The notes below the pieces were generated by a model. The model was not told the origin of the DNA and did no database searches. It saw only the letters and a program-made list of their open reading frames with translations. A stretch of 64,000 bases of DNA from Hordeum vulgare subsp. vulgare (lineage: Eukaryota > Streptophyta > Magnoliopsida > Poales > Poaceae), in assembly GCF_904849725.1 (NCBI RefSeq), contig NC_058518.1, positions 419,189,081 through 419,253,080 on the forward strand. Direction: 5' to 3'. Position numbers and translations under genes: made by a program. Below, one piece after another: positions 21,295-33,000 of this stretch. Numbering within the stretch: position 1 is the first letter of the stretch; each line of letters begins with the position of its first letter.

Positions 21295-23892
21295 AACTCC
21301 TGCTCGTCCTCGAGTAGGGAAGTGATAAAGAATGAATTTTTGATGCTTTCATGCTACCAAGCATAGATGTCCTTTGTAACTCCTCTAATGAATTTTTGAT
21401 GCTTTCATGCTACCAAGCATAGATGTCCTTTGTAACTCCTCTTATGTGACGTGAATTTCCTCGAGTCTGGCTACGCTCTATCATCATTGCACAACGAATT
21501 TAAATCATGCACAACCCCGGTATTGGCCAAGTAATTATTTCACACCTTTACTTTCTCAAACCTTTTCAACTCTCACACAATACATGAGCGTGAGCCATGG
21601 TTTTAGCACTATAAGTGGTGTGGAGTGTCGTGGAGGTTGCAAGACAAAAAAAGAGGAGAAGATAATCACATTAACTAGGCATATCAATGAGCCATGGAGA
21701 TGCTCATCAATAGATATCAATGTGAATGAGTAGGGATTGCCATACAAATGATGCACTAGAGCTAAGAGTATGGGAAAGCTCTTAAAGAAAACTAGTGGGT
21801 GTGCATCCAACTTGCTTGCTCACGAAGACCTAAGGCAATTTTGAGGAAGCCTATCATTCGAATATATAAGCCAAGTTATATAATGAAAATTTCCCACTAG
21901 CTATATGGTGGTGACAAAACGAGAGACTCTCAATCATGAAGATCATGGTGCTTAATATGCACAAGTGTGGAAAGGTGGTAGCATTGTCCCTTCTCTCTTT
22001 TTCTCTCATATATTTTTTTTGGTGGGCTCTTTGGCCTCTTTTTTTTTGGTGGGCATCTTTGGCCTCTTTTATTTCCTCACATGTGACAATGCTCCATCAA
22101 TGATGATCATCACACTTTCAACTCAAAACTTAGAGCAACGATGACTCTATATAGAATGCCTTCGGTAGTGTACCATGACAATGATCTAGCATGGCATAGA
22201 CATTTGTGGAAACATCATGCTAGCTATCTTACGATCATGCAATGGCAATGTAGACGTGGTGGCACATGTCATGGTGGTAGTTGCATGGCAATATATCTCG
22301 GAATGACTTTGAAAAAGCCATAGTAGGTAGGTATGGTGGCTGTTTTGAGGGAGGCTAATGGTGGGTTTTTTGCACCGACGAAAGTTGCACGACACTAAGA
22401 AGATAGTGATGGTGGAGGGTAAAAGTGCATCTAAACCATGGACTCAAGATTAGTCATGAAGAACTCATATACTTGTTGCAAAAGTTTTATTAGTAATCGA
22501 AACAAAGCATTCAACGCATACTCCTAGGGGAAGGGTTGGTAGGTATAAACCATCACGCGATCCCGACCGCCACGCAAAGGATGACAATCAAAAGACTAAT
22601 CATGCTCAGACTTCATCACACAGCGGTTCACTATACGTGCATGCTACGGGAATCACTAACTTCAACACAAGTATTTCTAGATCCACAACACCTTACTAGC
22701 ATGACTTCAATATTACCAAAAACCACAACTCAAAACTAATTGAGATGAATCAAACTTCTCTAACTATTCAATGCACATGAAGGTGGAAGTTTTCGTATCC
22801 CTTTGGATAACTACCCCTTTTGAGACTACTTTCAAAGCATAGATCAACTACCAAGCCACGCACCGCTGTGCTCTAAAAGATATAAGTGAAGCACATAGAG
22901 CAAAAGTATCTAGCTCAAAAGATATAAGTGAAGCATATGTGAGCTGAATTGTCTACCAAAAGATATAAGCGAAGCTCGACAAAATCATGGTGAGTGCATG
23001 TCTCTCTCTATAGGTGTGCAGCAAGGATGATTGTGACACAAAAAAATAAATAAAAGACTCCTACGATACAAGACGCTCCAAGCAAAAACACATAACATGT
23101 GGTGAATAAAAATATAGCCCCAAGTAACGTTACCGATGGATTGAAGACGAGAGAGGGGATGCCTTCCCGGGGCATCCCCAAGCTTAGGATTTTACGGCAT
23201 CCTTGAATATCTTGGGGTGCCTTGGGCATCCCCAAGCTTGAGCTCTTGCCACTCTTTATCTCTTTGTCCATAAGAACTTCACCCAAAACTTGAAAACTTC
23301 ACAACACGAAACTTAAACAGAAACTCGTGATAACATTAGTATGAGAAAGCAAACCACCACATCCTTAGGTACTGTAGCAAACTTAAATTATACTTATGCT
23401 GATGTTGGATTACTGTATTTTTAATCTTCCATGGCTAATACCCCCCGATACTATCCATAGTTTCATCAAAATAAGCAGCCAACACAACAAAAACAGAATC
23501 TGTTAACAGCAGACCAGTCTGTAGCAATCTGTATATTTCGTATACTTATGGTACTTCAAAAATTCTGATAAATTACGAAAGTATGAAGAATTTGCGTAGA
23601 AATCAGCAGCAAAAAGAATCAACTCAAAAGCTCTTACAGAAAAAAATGAAAATTCGTTTCGTGAGCAAAAAGTTTCTATCTTTTCCAGCATGACCAAACG
23701 ATCATCCCCAAGACTAATCATAACGGTTTTGCTTGGCACAAATGCAAAAAGAAACACAAAAAACACAATCATAACAGAATTATTAAAGTGTGGAAAACAC
23801 AAAACAGAAAGAAAAAGGTTAGATTCGTTGGGTTGCCTCTCAACAAGCGCTTTTTTTTAACGCCCTTAGCTAGGCATTGATTTCAATGATGC
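21295..23892 (-). other. Non-coding internal region of copy 2
   Basis: Inverted counterpart of 1280-3973. It has a 56 bp tandem duplication at 21331-21442, the conserved hairpin at 23155-23179, and polypurine-tract-like copies at 23171-23185 and 23225-23239. No supported ORF. Confidence 0.7.
21331..21442. repeat. 56 bp direct tandem duplication
   Basis: AATGAATTTTTGATGCTTTC and the following 36 bases occur twice in a row with one difference at the end of the unit. Copy 1 has only one corresponding segment near 3890-3945. Confidence 0.85.
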
Positions 23893-24642
23893 TCACATAA
23901 AAGGTAAGGATTGAAACACAACGAGAGCATCATGGAGGATATGGCTAGCACATTTAAGTCTAACCCACTTCCTATGCATAGGGATTTTGTGAACAAACAA
24001 CTTGTTGGAGCAAGAATCAACTAGCATAGGAAGGCAAAACAAGCATAGCTTCAAAAATTTCAACACATGGAGATGAAGCTTGATACTATTGCAATAAGTA
24101 GAAGCATATGATCCTCTCTCATAGTAATTTTCAATAGCATCATGAATGAATTCAACAATGTAACTATCACATAGGATATTCTTTTCATGATCCACATGCA
24201 TGCAAAGTTGACGCTCGTCAAAAATAGTGGGATTATCATCAACCAAAGTCATGAATTCTCCAAACCCACTTTCAATATTATTGCAAATATCATATTCATC
24301 ATGAGGTTTAAACAAATTTTCAAGATCATAAGAAAGATCATCACCCCAATCATGATTATTGCAACAAGTAGGGGACATAGCAAAACTAGCATCCCCAAGC
24401 TTAGGGTTTTGCATATTTTTAGCATGATTGTCACTAACAGAATTTATAGTGAAACCATTGCAATCATGCTTTTCATCCAAGGAGTCCTCGTGAATCACTT
24501 CATAAATTTCTTCCTCACAATTTTTAGATTCACGCAACTCAAGCAAAACTCCATAAAGATAGTCAAGTGCCCTCAACTCACTAGCAATTCGTTCCACATA
24601 AGTGGGTCTCTTAAAGAGATTAGCTAGTGGATGAGGATCCAT
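23893..24642 (-). CDS. Intact ORF of the non-autonomous Gypsy, 249 residues, function unknown
   Basis: Start chosen at MDPHPLANLFKRPT (24642) because copy 1 begins the same way there and homology to copy 1 in the upstream in-frame sequence is leader-like. It ends in TGA at 23893-23895. The protein is acidic, with NNHDWGDDLSYDLENLFKPHDEYD conserved between copies (quoted in part: NNHDWGDD, SYDLENLFKP), scattered Cys/His (CNN, CMHVDHEK, ENYYERG) and no transmembrane segment. No retroviral enzyme motif or zinc knuckle is visible. It lies behind a leader of about 220 bases after the primer site, where gag normally is. Conservation between two otherwise diverged copies suggests it was under constraint while the family moved; a gag-like or RNA-binding role is only a guess. 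Confidence 0.6.
   Translation of the reverse strand: MDPHPLANLFKRPTYVERIASELRALDYLYGVLLELRESKNCEEEIYEVIHEDSLDEKHDCNGFTINSVSDNHAKNMQNPKLGDASFAMSPTCCNNHDWGDDLSYDLENLFKPHDEYDICNNIESGFGEFMTLVDDNPTIFDERQLCMHVDHEKNILCDSYIVEFIHDAIENYYERGSYASTYCNSIKLHLHVLKFLKLCLFCLPMLVDSCSNKLFVHKIPMHRKWVRLKCASHILHDALVVFQSLPFM
24388..24402 (-). other. Exact copy of the polypurine tract inside the ORF
   Basis: AAGCTTGGGGATGCT on the minus strand, identical at all 15 bases to the functional tract at 21280-21294, here encoding KLGDA of the ORF. Copy 1 has it at 809-823 with one change. Confidence 0.75.
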
Positions 24643-24862
24643 ATCACTAGATTTTCGGCAAGCGAAGATGCAAGCATATTGAAGGCACATGGCACACAAG
24701 CGAACAAAAAGCAAGCAAGAGAAAAGGACGAACAAAAAGGCAAACGAACAAGGCAAATGAAAATGGCAAATGTGAAGTGGGGGAGAGGAAAACGAGAGGC
24801 AACTGGCAAAAAAGTAAATGCAAGAGATGAGTTTGTGAGACCTACTTGGATAGATCTCTCCT

Positions 24863-24880
24863 TCCCCGGCAACGGCGCCA
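24863..24880 (-). other. Primer binding site of copy 2
   Basis: TGGCGCCGTTGCCGGGGA on the minus strand, separated from the LTR end by a 10-base spacer (24881-24890) identical to that of copy 1. Confidence 0.85.
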
Positions 24881-24890
24881 GAAATACTTC

Positions 24891-26535
24891 TGGTACTGCA
24901 ACAAAAGACCTTCCAACGGCGCCAGAAATACGTGCTGATGAGAGACGTCTTGATTCTCCTCAACAACGGCACCAGGAATCCTTCTACTACGGCTACGCCT
25001 TAAGGGACTTCCTAGGCAAATATGCAAAGGATTTCCCCTGTGGCCTTGGAGCCTTGCATTGGTGTTCCCTCGAAGCGGAAAGGGTGATGTAGTGCAGCGG
25101 TGGTAAGTATTTCCCTCAGTTTGAGAACCAAGGTATCGATCCAGTGAAGGAGTATCACAAGAGCCTGCACAAACACAAAAAGCTTGCTCCCAACTCTATG
25201 AAGGGGTTGTCAATCCCTTGTAGATTGTTCACCAAGTGAGAACTGAAAGCAACAAAGTAACAAAGAGAAGTAAAAGAGAAAGTGGAAACGATAGGTGTGA
25301 ATAGACCCGGGGTCCGTAGTGTTTACTAGTGGCTTCTCTCAAGAAAGCAAGTAGACGGTGGGTGAACAAATTACTGTCGATCAATTGATAGAACCGCGCG
25401 AAGTCGTGACGTCATCTATGGCAATGATTATATCTATAGGCATCACGTACAAAACAAGTAGACCGATACTTTCTACATCTACTACTATTACTCTACATGT
25501 TGACCGCTATCCAGCATGCATCTAGTGTATTAAGTGCAAAAGAACAGAGTAACGCCTTAAGCAAGGTGACATGATGTAGATGGAAAATCTCATATCTACG
25601 ACAGAGCCCACCTTGTTACCCTTGATGGCAACTACATGATGTGTGCCTTGCTGCCCCTACTGTCACTGGGAAAGGTCACCACACGGTAAGAACCCAAAAC
25701 CAAGCACTTCTCCCATTGCAAGAATCATAGATCTAGTTGGCCAAACAAAACCCAAGACTCAGAGAGACTTACAAGGATATCAAATCATGCATATAAGAAA
25801 TCAGCAAAGACTCAAATATATTTCATAGATAATCTGATCACAAATCCACAATTCATCGGATCTCGCCAAACACACCGCGAAAGAGGATTACATCGGATAG
25901 ATCTCCACGAAGATCATGGAGAACTTTGTATTGAAGATCCAAGAGAGATAAGAAGCCATCTAGCTACTAACTACAGACCCGTTGGTCTGAAGTGAACTAC
26001 TCACGAGTCATTGGAGGGGCGATGATGTTGATGTAGAAGCCCTCCAACTCCAAAGTCCCCGCCGTCAAGGCACCAGGAAGGGTCTCCAGATGAGATCTCA
26101 CGGAAACGGAAGCTTGCGGCGGCGGAAAAGTATTTTCGCGGATCCCTTGATTTTTTTTCTGTATTTTAGGGAATATATAGGCGAAGGATCTAGGTCAGGG
26201 GGCGCCACGGAGGCCACAAGCCTGCCCACCGCCGCCCCCCTGGTGGCGGATGGGGGGCTTGTGGGCTCCCTGTAGCCCTCCTGGCTTGGCCCACAAGCCC
26301 CCTGATCTTCTTCCGTTCGGGAAAAATTTAGTTCGGGGATTTTATTCCGTTTGGACTCCGTTCCAAAATCAGATCTAAAAAGAGCCAAAAAACACAGAAA
26401 AAACAGGAACTCACACTTGGCACTGAATTAATAAGTTAGTCCCCAAAAAGATATAAAAGGTACATAAAACATCCAAAGATGACAATATAACAACATGAAA
26501 CCATAAAAAATTATAGATACGTTTGAGACGTATCA
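24891..26535 (-). repeat. 5' LTR of copy 2
   Basis: Starts TGATACGTCTC at 26535 and ends GTTGCAGTACCA at 24891, 1645 bp. Its last about 120 bases contain two degenerate primer-site-like segments (TTTCTGGCGCCGTTGGAAGG at about 24912-24931 and CCTGGTGCCGTTGTTGAGG at about 24959-24977). CCACAAGCC (26214-26222) and GGCTTGTGG (26256-26264) form the GC-rich inverted pair. Confidence 0.85.
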
Positions 26536-26540
26536 ATGAT

Positions 26541-26823
26541 CACGGAGTTCACGAACAAGCACAAGATCGATGCCAATGACATCGGGAAGCACCTCTCCAG
26601 GCTCTATGACAGAATTGATCACCTCCAAGCCCAGATCTATGACCTGCAGAACCAAAACTGTGAGTATGAGTATAGATTTAAATCAATACGGTTGGCTGCA
26701 GATTTAAGGATTCCGGAGACTCGGTCATCTTTCCATGATGGAGCACCTATGCCTTGTAAGACGGAGGATCAAACCTATGTTGCAACAACTCCACCACCAT
26801 CACCTCCAAAGGAAGACAACTAA
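26541..26823 (+). pseudogene. Third ORF of Gypsy X, second part
   Basis: Continues the frame from 19777: TEFTNKHKIDANDIGKHLSR then a heptad-like stretch (LYDRIDHLQAQIYDLQNQN) that should form a coiled coil, and a Pro-rich end TPPPSPPKEDN before TAA at 26821. The coiled coil suggests oligomerisation or partner binding. Confidence 0.65.
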
Positions 26824-27647
26824 GCACGGGTATGGGCAATCCCCTTGGATTGTGCCAAGCTTGGGGGAGTTGCCCCGGTATCCTATCACCATCACATCTT
26901 TTGCCTTTACCTTTGTTTTAGTTTGTTCCTTTTCAGTTTTCTTTTTCTCTAGTATAATAAAAGTCTTAGTGTTTTAGGCTTGAGTTTTGCTTTGTGTCAC
27001 CCCCGATGTATTCGATCTCGTGAGGGCTTTGCCTCTTGCCATGATCAAAAGAGTGAGAAAAGAAAAAAAGCATGAAAGATCATGTAATGATCTTATGGGA
27101 AGTGATGGATTCACATATAAAAAGAATGGTGATTGAAATTTGTTGAGGGTAGACAAACGTAGACCTTGGTCACTGTTGCAATTAATAGGAAGTGATAAAG
27201 AAGGAGAGGTTCACATATAAATATATCATCTTTGACACCATCTATGATTGTGAACACTCACTAAACTATTGCATGCTTAGAAGTAGATGTTGGACAAGTA
27301 AGACAACATAATGAATTGTGTTTGCTTAGTTCCGAACAATGTTATATGACTAGAGATCCCTTAGCATGTGACGATTGCTTCCACCTCATATTAGCCAAAA
27401 CTCCCGCACCAAGTAGAGATACTACTTGTGCATCCACAAACCTTCAACCCAATTTTGCCATGAGAGTCCATCATACCTACTTATGGATTGAATAAGATCC
27501 CTCAAGTAAGTTGTCATCGGCGCAAGCAATAAAAATTGCTCTCTAATATGTATGATCTATTAGTGTGTGGAAAATAAGCTTTGTACGAACCTGTGATGAG
27601 GAAGACATAAAAGCGAGAGACTGCATAATAAAGTTCTTTATCACATG
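26824..27647 (+). other. 3' untranslated part of Gypsy X, left of CACTA B
   Basis: Non-coding. It contains AAGCTTGGGGGAGT at 26857-26870, a perfect copy of the element's polypurine tract. The untranslated region resumes at 49055. Confidence 0.75.
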
Positions 27648-27850
27648 CACTACTGGAAAACAGTTTTTTGCCATCTGCCTAATCTTTGCCGTCTGCTAGC
27701 TGATGGCAAAGAGTGTCTTTGCCGTCAGCTTCCACCAAGCAGACGGCAAAGCACTGGCTGATGGCATAGAGTGTTTTTTTCCATCAGTCACATCTTTGCC
27801 ATCACCTAGCAGATGGCAAAGAGTCTCACAACAGACGGCAAAGATGTAGA
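27648..27850. repeat. Left terminal and subterminal repeats of CACTA B
   Basis: After the terminus, TTTGCCGTCTGC, GATGGCAAAGAG and variants recur about ten times in both orientations. These are the expected accessory-transposase binding sites. Confidence 0.75.
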
Positions 27851-29360
27851 TGGGCCCACCTGACCGCGGGGTGGTTAGGTCAACTGGAGTCCCTTCTTTG
27901 TCGTCTGCTAGCGGCTCTTCCCCCCACCCGCCCCTCTCTCTCTCACCCACACTACTGTGTAACGGCTCACCCCGCGCGCCCCTCTCTCTCTCCCAATCCC
28001 CGAAGCTCACCGGCCGCCACCACCACCGTCACGCCGCCGCCACCACCGTCGCGCCGCTGCCACCACCACCGTCGCGCCGCCGCCCCTGTCGCCCTCGCCG
28101 CCGCCCCTGTCGCCCCCGCCGCCACTGTGGCGCCACCACCACCGTCCCGCCGCTGCCCCACCTCGCCCCCGCTGCCGCTGCCCCACCACCGTCGCGCCGT
28201 CGCCCCTGGCGCCCCCGCGCCGCCCCGCCACCCCCACCACCCCCGGCCCCACCACAGCCGCCCCTCCCGGTGACCCCCCCACACCCACATTATTTTTTGG
28301 AATTAGATTATAACTACCTACATGATTTTTTATTGTTGTTGTAGTAGTTGTTCTTGTTAGTAGTTTTAGTGGTAGTAGTTTTAGTAGTTGTTCTTGTTAG
28401 TAGTTTTAGTAGTTTTTCTTGTTAGTAGTTTTAGTAGTTTTAGTAGTTGTTCTTGTTAGTAGTTTTAGTGGTAGATTTAGTTAGTTGGTAGATTTAGTAG
28501 GTAGTTTAGTGGTAGATTTTGTTTTGTTAATTAGTGGTAGCTTGTTAAATTAGTTAGGTTAGTTAGTTAGCTAGGTTAGTTAGGAGGAGGAGGAGAATAG
28601 GAGAAGAGGAGGAGGAGGACGAGAAGAGGAGAAGAAGAAGAGGAGTAGTAGTAGGAGGAGGAGAAGAAGAAGAAGAAGAAGAAGAAGAAGAGGAGAAGAA
28701 AAAAATAAGAAGGAGAAGAAGAAGAATAAGAAGAGAAGAAAAAAATAAGAAGGAGAAGAAGAAAAGAAGAAGATAATAAGAGAATAAGAAAAAAAAATAA
28801 GAAGGAGAAGTTAGTTAGCTTGGTTAGTTATCTAGATTGTTTTTTAGTTACTTAGTGGTAGATTCTGTTTTTGTTGTTTTTTTTGCTGTTTAGTGCTATC
28901 TAGGTTTAGCGATAGGTTTAGTTAGCTTGGTTAGTTAGGTTAGTTAGTTAGTTAGCTTAATAGAAAGAATAGGAAGAAGAAGAAGAGGAGGAGGAGGAGA
29001 AGAAGAGGAGAAGAGGAGGAGGAGAAGAAGAAGAAGAAGAAGAAGAAGAGGAGGAGGAGAAGACAAAAATAAGAAGGAGAAGAAGAAAAGAAGAAGAGAA
29101 GAAGAAGAGAAGAAGAGAAGAAGAATACCTTCTCCTCCTTCTCCTTCTTCTCCTCCTTCTCCTCCTTCTCCTTCTCCTTCTTCTTGATTTCTTCTCCTTC
29201 TTCTTCTCCTCCTCTTTCTTCTCCTCTATCTTATTCTCCTTACCTTATTTTCCCCAACAATGAGATAATTAGCCCATTTAGCTAAAAAATGGCATAAAAA
29301 CCTTGGTTAGCTCATGAATATTATATTCTTAACTTGTTTTCCTCTAAAATGACATAATTA
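27851..29360. repeat. Low-complexity left arm of CACTA B
   Basis: In order: a GC-rich CACCACCGTCGCGCCGCCGCC stretch (about 28015-28265), TAGTAGTTTTAGT minisatellite (28330-28560), GGA/GAA purine runs (28577-28820 and 28960-29126) and a CTTCTCCTC pyrimidine run (29127-29235). Then at about 29240-29345 comes one unit of the array seen again at 36391-47450. The long frames here reflect base composition only. Confidence 0.75.
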
Positions 29361-29685
29361 GAATATTTGTGTTGATCGGGTGGATTTACATGTCATGGTT
29401 GTCTTGTCGCTGTGAGGTCTGCTGTGTGAAGACCTCCCCGTGCGTTGTACGAGCTCCGCCCCTGCATTCGTGGGTCAGTACAAATTTCATCTCCTCCCCA
29501 CCCCTTCATTTACTGTGGCTCGGTTTCCGGATGAAACTTTCTAGATTTAGGTAATTAAATTAATTTATCAGTATGCGTGACCAGTATGCGTCTCCCATTC
29601 GAAAGGGCGACATCAATAAATTTGCATGTCTTTGCATATTTATAACCGCCATCCTTTTGAATTGTCCAACATTATCCATGGACAA

Positions 29686-29901
29686 CCCGAGTATGTGTAG
29701 ATTGGGTTCGTTTTCCCGTATGCTGTGCTCTGGATCCGATGCGGAATTTCATCAGTGCCTCCCTGTTGTTCTCCGGATGCACATCCTCTCTGTTTATTGC
29801 GGAGACGTGTATCAGGAGAACAGCGGGGAGGTGCTGCCGAAATTTTGCGCTGAATCCGGAGCAGAGCATGGGAAAACGAACCCAATCTACACATACTCGG
29901 G
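29686..29901. repeat. Inverted repeat with 32-base perfect arms upstream of the transposase
   Basis: 29686-29717 and 29870-29901 are perfect reverse complements; the complementarity continues imperfectly inward over about 100 bases per arm (around GCTCTGGATCCG / CGGAGCAGAGC). It ends about 140 bases before the TNP2 start codon. Confidence 0.85.
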
Positions 29902-30038
29902 TGGGATTAGGACCTATCTTTACCTATTAGCGTGTAGGTTGCCTGGATGTAATAAAAATGGCGAACCTGATTAACCGATGAATATAAATGCTAAATTATA
30001 TATAAATATATTTCTTCTGTCTTTAGTAGCTAGGCAAG

Positions 30039-33000
30039 ATGAGTGATCGTGCGTGGATGTATACCGGTCACCCTAGTCAGAAAGAGATGACGAAAGAACG
30101 GTTTGTAAAAACAAAGGAATTTGTGAAAGCCGCATTAGCAAATGGCCAGGAAAGAAACTATTGCCCCTGTCCTAGATGCGACAACTATAAAAAGACGACA
30201 GAGGCTGTAATGATTAAACACCTGCAGAGGAGGGGTTTTAAGCCTAATTATACGGTGTGGACATTTCATGGTGAGTCTATACAACGCACAAGAGCTGAGG
30301 TGGTCCGTCGTCGCATGGACGAGCATGGTACCGGGATCAAAGACATGGTGCAAGACTTTGATGATGCTCGGGATTCGGAAGATGAGATGGAGGAATCTAC
30401 AAAGGCCTTTTATGAAATGTTGGAGTCTTCAAAACATCCTCTCCATGAGCACACTGAGCTCTGTCAGCTGGATGCAATTGCACAAGTAATGGCTCTAAAG
30501 GCTCAGTTCAACTTGGGAAGAGAATGCTACGACACGATGATGCCACTATTTGGACGCTTCCTACCCAAAGGCCATGTCATGCCTGCAAACCTGTACCAGT
30601 CGGACAAAATACTTCGTGTACTTAAGATGCCCTATGAGAAGATAGATGCATGTGCGAAAGGATGTGTCTTATTTAGGAAGGAGTATGCACACTTGGACTA
30701 TTGTCCCAATTGCGAGTCTTGCAGGTATCTTGTGGTAGACAACGGTATGGGTGAGCAAAGGCAGACCAAAATCACAGTTAGTGTTCTTCGGTATATACCA
30801 ATCGTACCAAGACTTCAACGTCTTTTCATGGTCGAAGAGACAGCCAGACAGATGACATGGCACAAATTGGGCAAAAGAACCGAACTAGATGCGGATGGGA
30901 ATAAGATGGTGGTACACACATCGGATGGGGAAGTGTGGCAACATTTCGATGGATTGCATCAGGATAAAGCGGCAGATCCAAGGAATCCTCGAGTCTGCAT
31001 CGCCACGGATGGTTTTAATCCCTTCGGCATGACGACAACCAAAAATAGTTGTTGGCCTGTATTTGTCATTCCACTCAATCTCCCCCGGACAGATTATGCA
31101 AAGAAAGAACATATTTCTGACGTTGATAATTCTAGGGCCCAATTATCCGGGGAATAATATGAATGTGTACCTGCAGCCCCTTAAGGATGAATTGGAAGAC
31201 GCTTGGGATAATGGGGTCAAGACATATGATGCCGCTAGAAAAAAAAACTTCAAAATGCATGTGTGGTACATGTACTCTATGCATGACTTGCCGGCGTATG
31301 CACTATTCTCTGGATGGTGTGTGCATGGAAGGTTCCCGTGCCCCCAATGCAAGGCAGCTCTTCAGTTTCATTGGTTGCAGGAGGGTCGGAAGTATTCTTG
31401 CTTTGACTTGCATAGACAGTTCCTGGATCCTGACCATCAGTTCAGAAAAGACAAGAAGAACTTTACCAAAGGTGAAGTTGTCAAAAACTTGGCACCACCT
31501 GCGTTGACAGGCGAACAGATCCTGGATCAGTTAAACACCCTCGAGCCTGATCCAGAGCGTCCAGGGTATTTCAAGGGGTATAATTCAAAACACTCCTGGA
31601 CTCACAAGCCATGCTTCTGGGATCTGCCTTACTTCAAAGACCTCCTTCTTCCACACAATATCAACATGATGCACACTGAAAATAATATTGGAGAGGCTAT
31701 TTTTGGTACATTGTTCGACATAGATGGGAAGACAAAGGATAATACTAAGGCTAGAGTCGATCAAGAGACACTATGTCATAGACCGTTACAACACATGCGA
31801 GAAGGCAAAAGAAAGCAGAAGTGGTCGAAGCCAAAGGCCTGGTTCAATCTTGGAAGGCCAGCTATGAGGGAAATTATCTTGTGGGTCAAAATGCACTTGA
31901 TGTTCCCCCATGGGTGTGCAGCGAATCTAAAGAGGGGAGCGAGTCTTGAAAAAATAAAAATCTTTGGTCTCAAGAGTCATGATTGGCACATATGGCTAGA
32001 GCGGGTAATGCCCGTGATGTTACGTGGCTTTATTCCTGAGGATGAATGGCTAGTACTGGCGGAATTGAGCTATTTCTTCCCTGTTCTTTGTGCGAAAGAA
32101 TTGTCGCCTGGCGTGGTAGAAGACATGGAGGAGTTTGCACTGGAGTTGTTGTGCAAGTTAGAGAAGATCTTTCCACCGGGCTTCTTTAATCCAATGCAGC
32201 ATTTGATTTTACATCTACCGACCGAGGCAAGATTGGGTGGGCCCGTGCAAGATCATTGGTGCTATGCAACTGAGAGGATGCAGAAGACCCTTCGAGCTAA
32301 ATGTAAAAATAAGCGTAGAATTAAAGCATCGATGGCTGAGGCATTCATTACTGAGGAGGTGGCAAACTTTGTGACAGCACACTACGAAGCCAAAAATCAT
32401 CATTTGCATAATCCGAAGCCTCAGCACAATGATGCAGACCCTAAAAAAGGTGGGTCCAACGTCAACCTATTCAAAGGGAAGCTCGCACCAACCGGTGCTT
32501 CAAAACCAATAACGTTGGATGTTGAAGAATGGCGGAACATTTCGTTGTATATCTTCAACAACCTAACAGAAGTGTGGCCCTACATCGAGTGAGTTCTCGG
32601 TACATTTTCCCGTAACTTCTAATTCCTTTGAACTGCTCTTATTCCCGGATATTTCAAACAGCCATTACGTCGCCAAATTATCGGATGGAGCGGTGATCGA
32701 AAATGATTCCATCGAAGAGTATGAGCTTCTGTCAAACACAGGAGGCGGCTATCCTGGTTTCATCTCTTGGTTCAAACAAACGGTAATTATCAATAATGGA
32801 CCATTTCATTTCTTGGTCTAACTTGCGGCTAATGCAACAATCATTTCATATTAAACTTGTAGGCTAATTCAGAGTCTATGGACGCCGAATTGAGACAAGT
32901 CGCTAATGATTTTGACTATAAGGTCCGTTCATTTGAGAAATACAACATCAACGGGTATCTCTTTCGTACCTTTGGCAAAGAGCTATCTATGCCCGACCGG

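Larger units (their letters stand above)
19778..26535 (-). mobile_element. Non-autonomous Gypsy-type LTR retrotransposon, copy 2 (complete)
   Basis: Minus-strand element of 6758 bp: 5' LTR 24891-26535, primer site 24863-24880, internal region with one intact ORF, polypurine tract 21280-21294, 3' LTR 19778-21279. Target duplication GTGAT (19773-19777) / ATGAT (26536-26540), one base changed. It splits the third ORF of Gypsy X, whose frame is restored when it is removed. No gag-pol is present. It shares ORF, leader and 3' region with copy 1 but has a different LTR end. Confidence 0.88.

Noticed and set aside
27850..28344. Long frames in both orientations in the GC-rich stretch
   Set aside because: Created by CACCACCGTCGCGCC-type repetition; no domain, all frames open.
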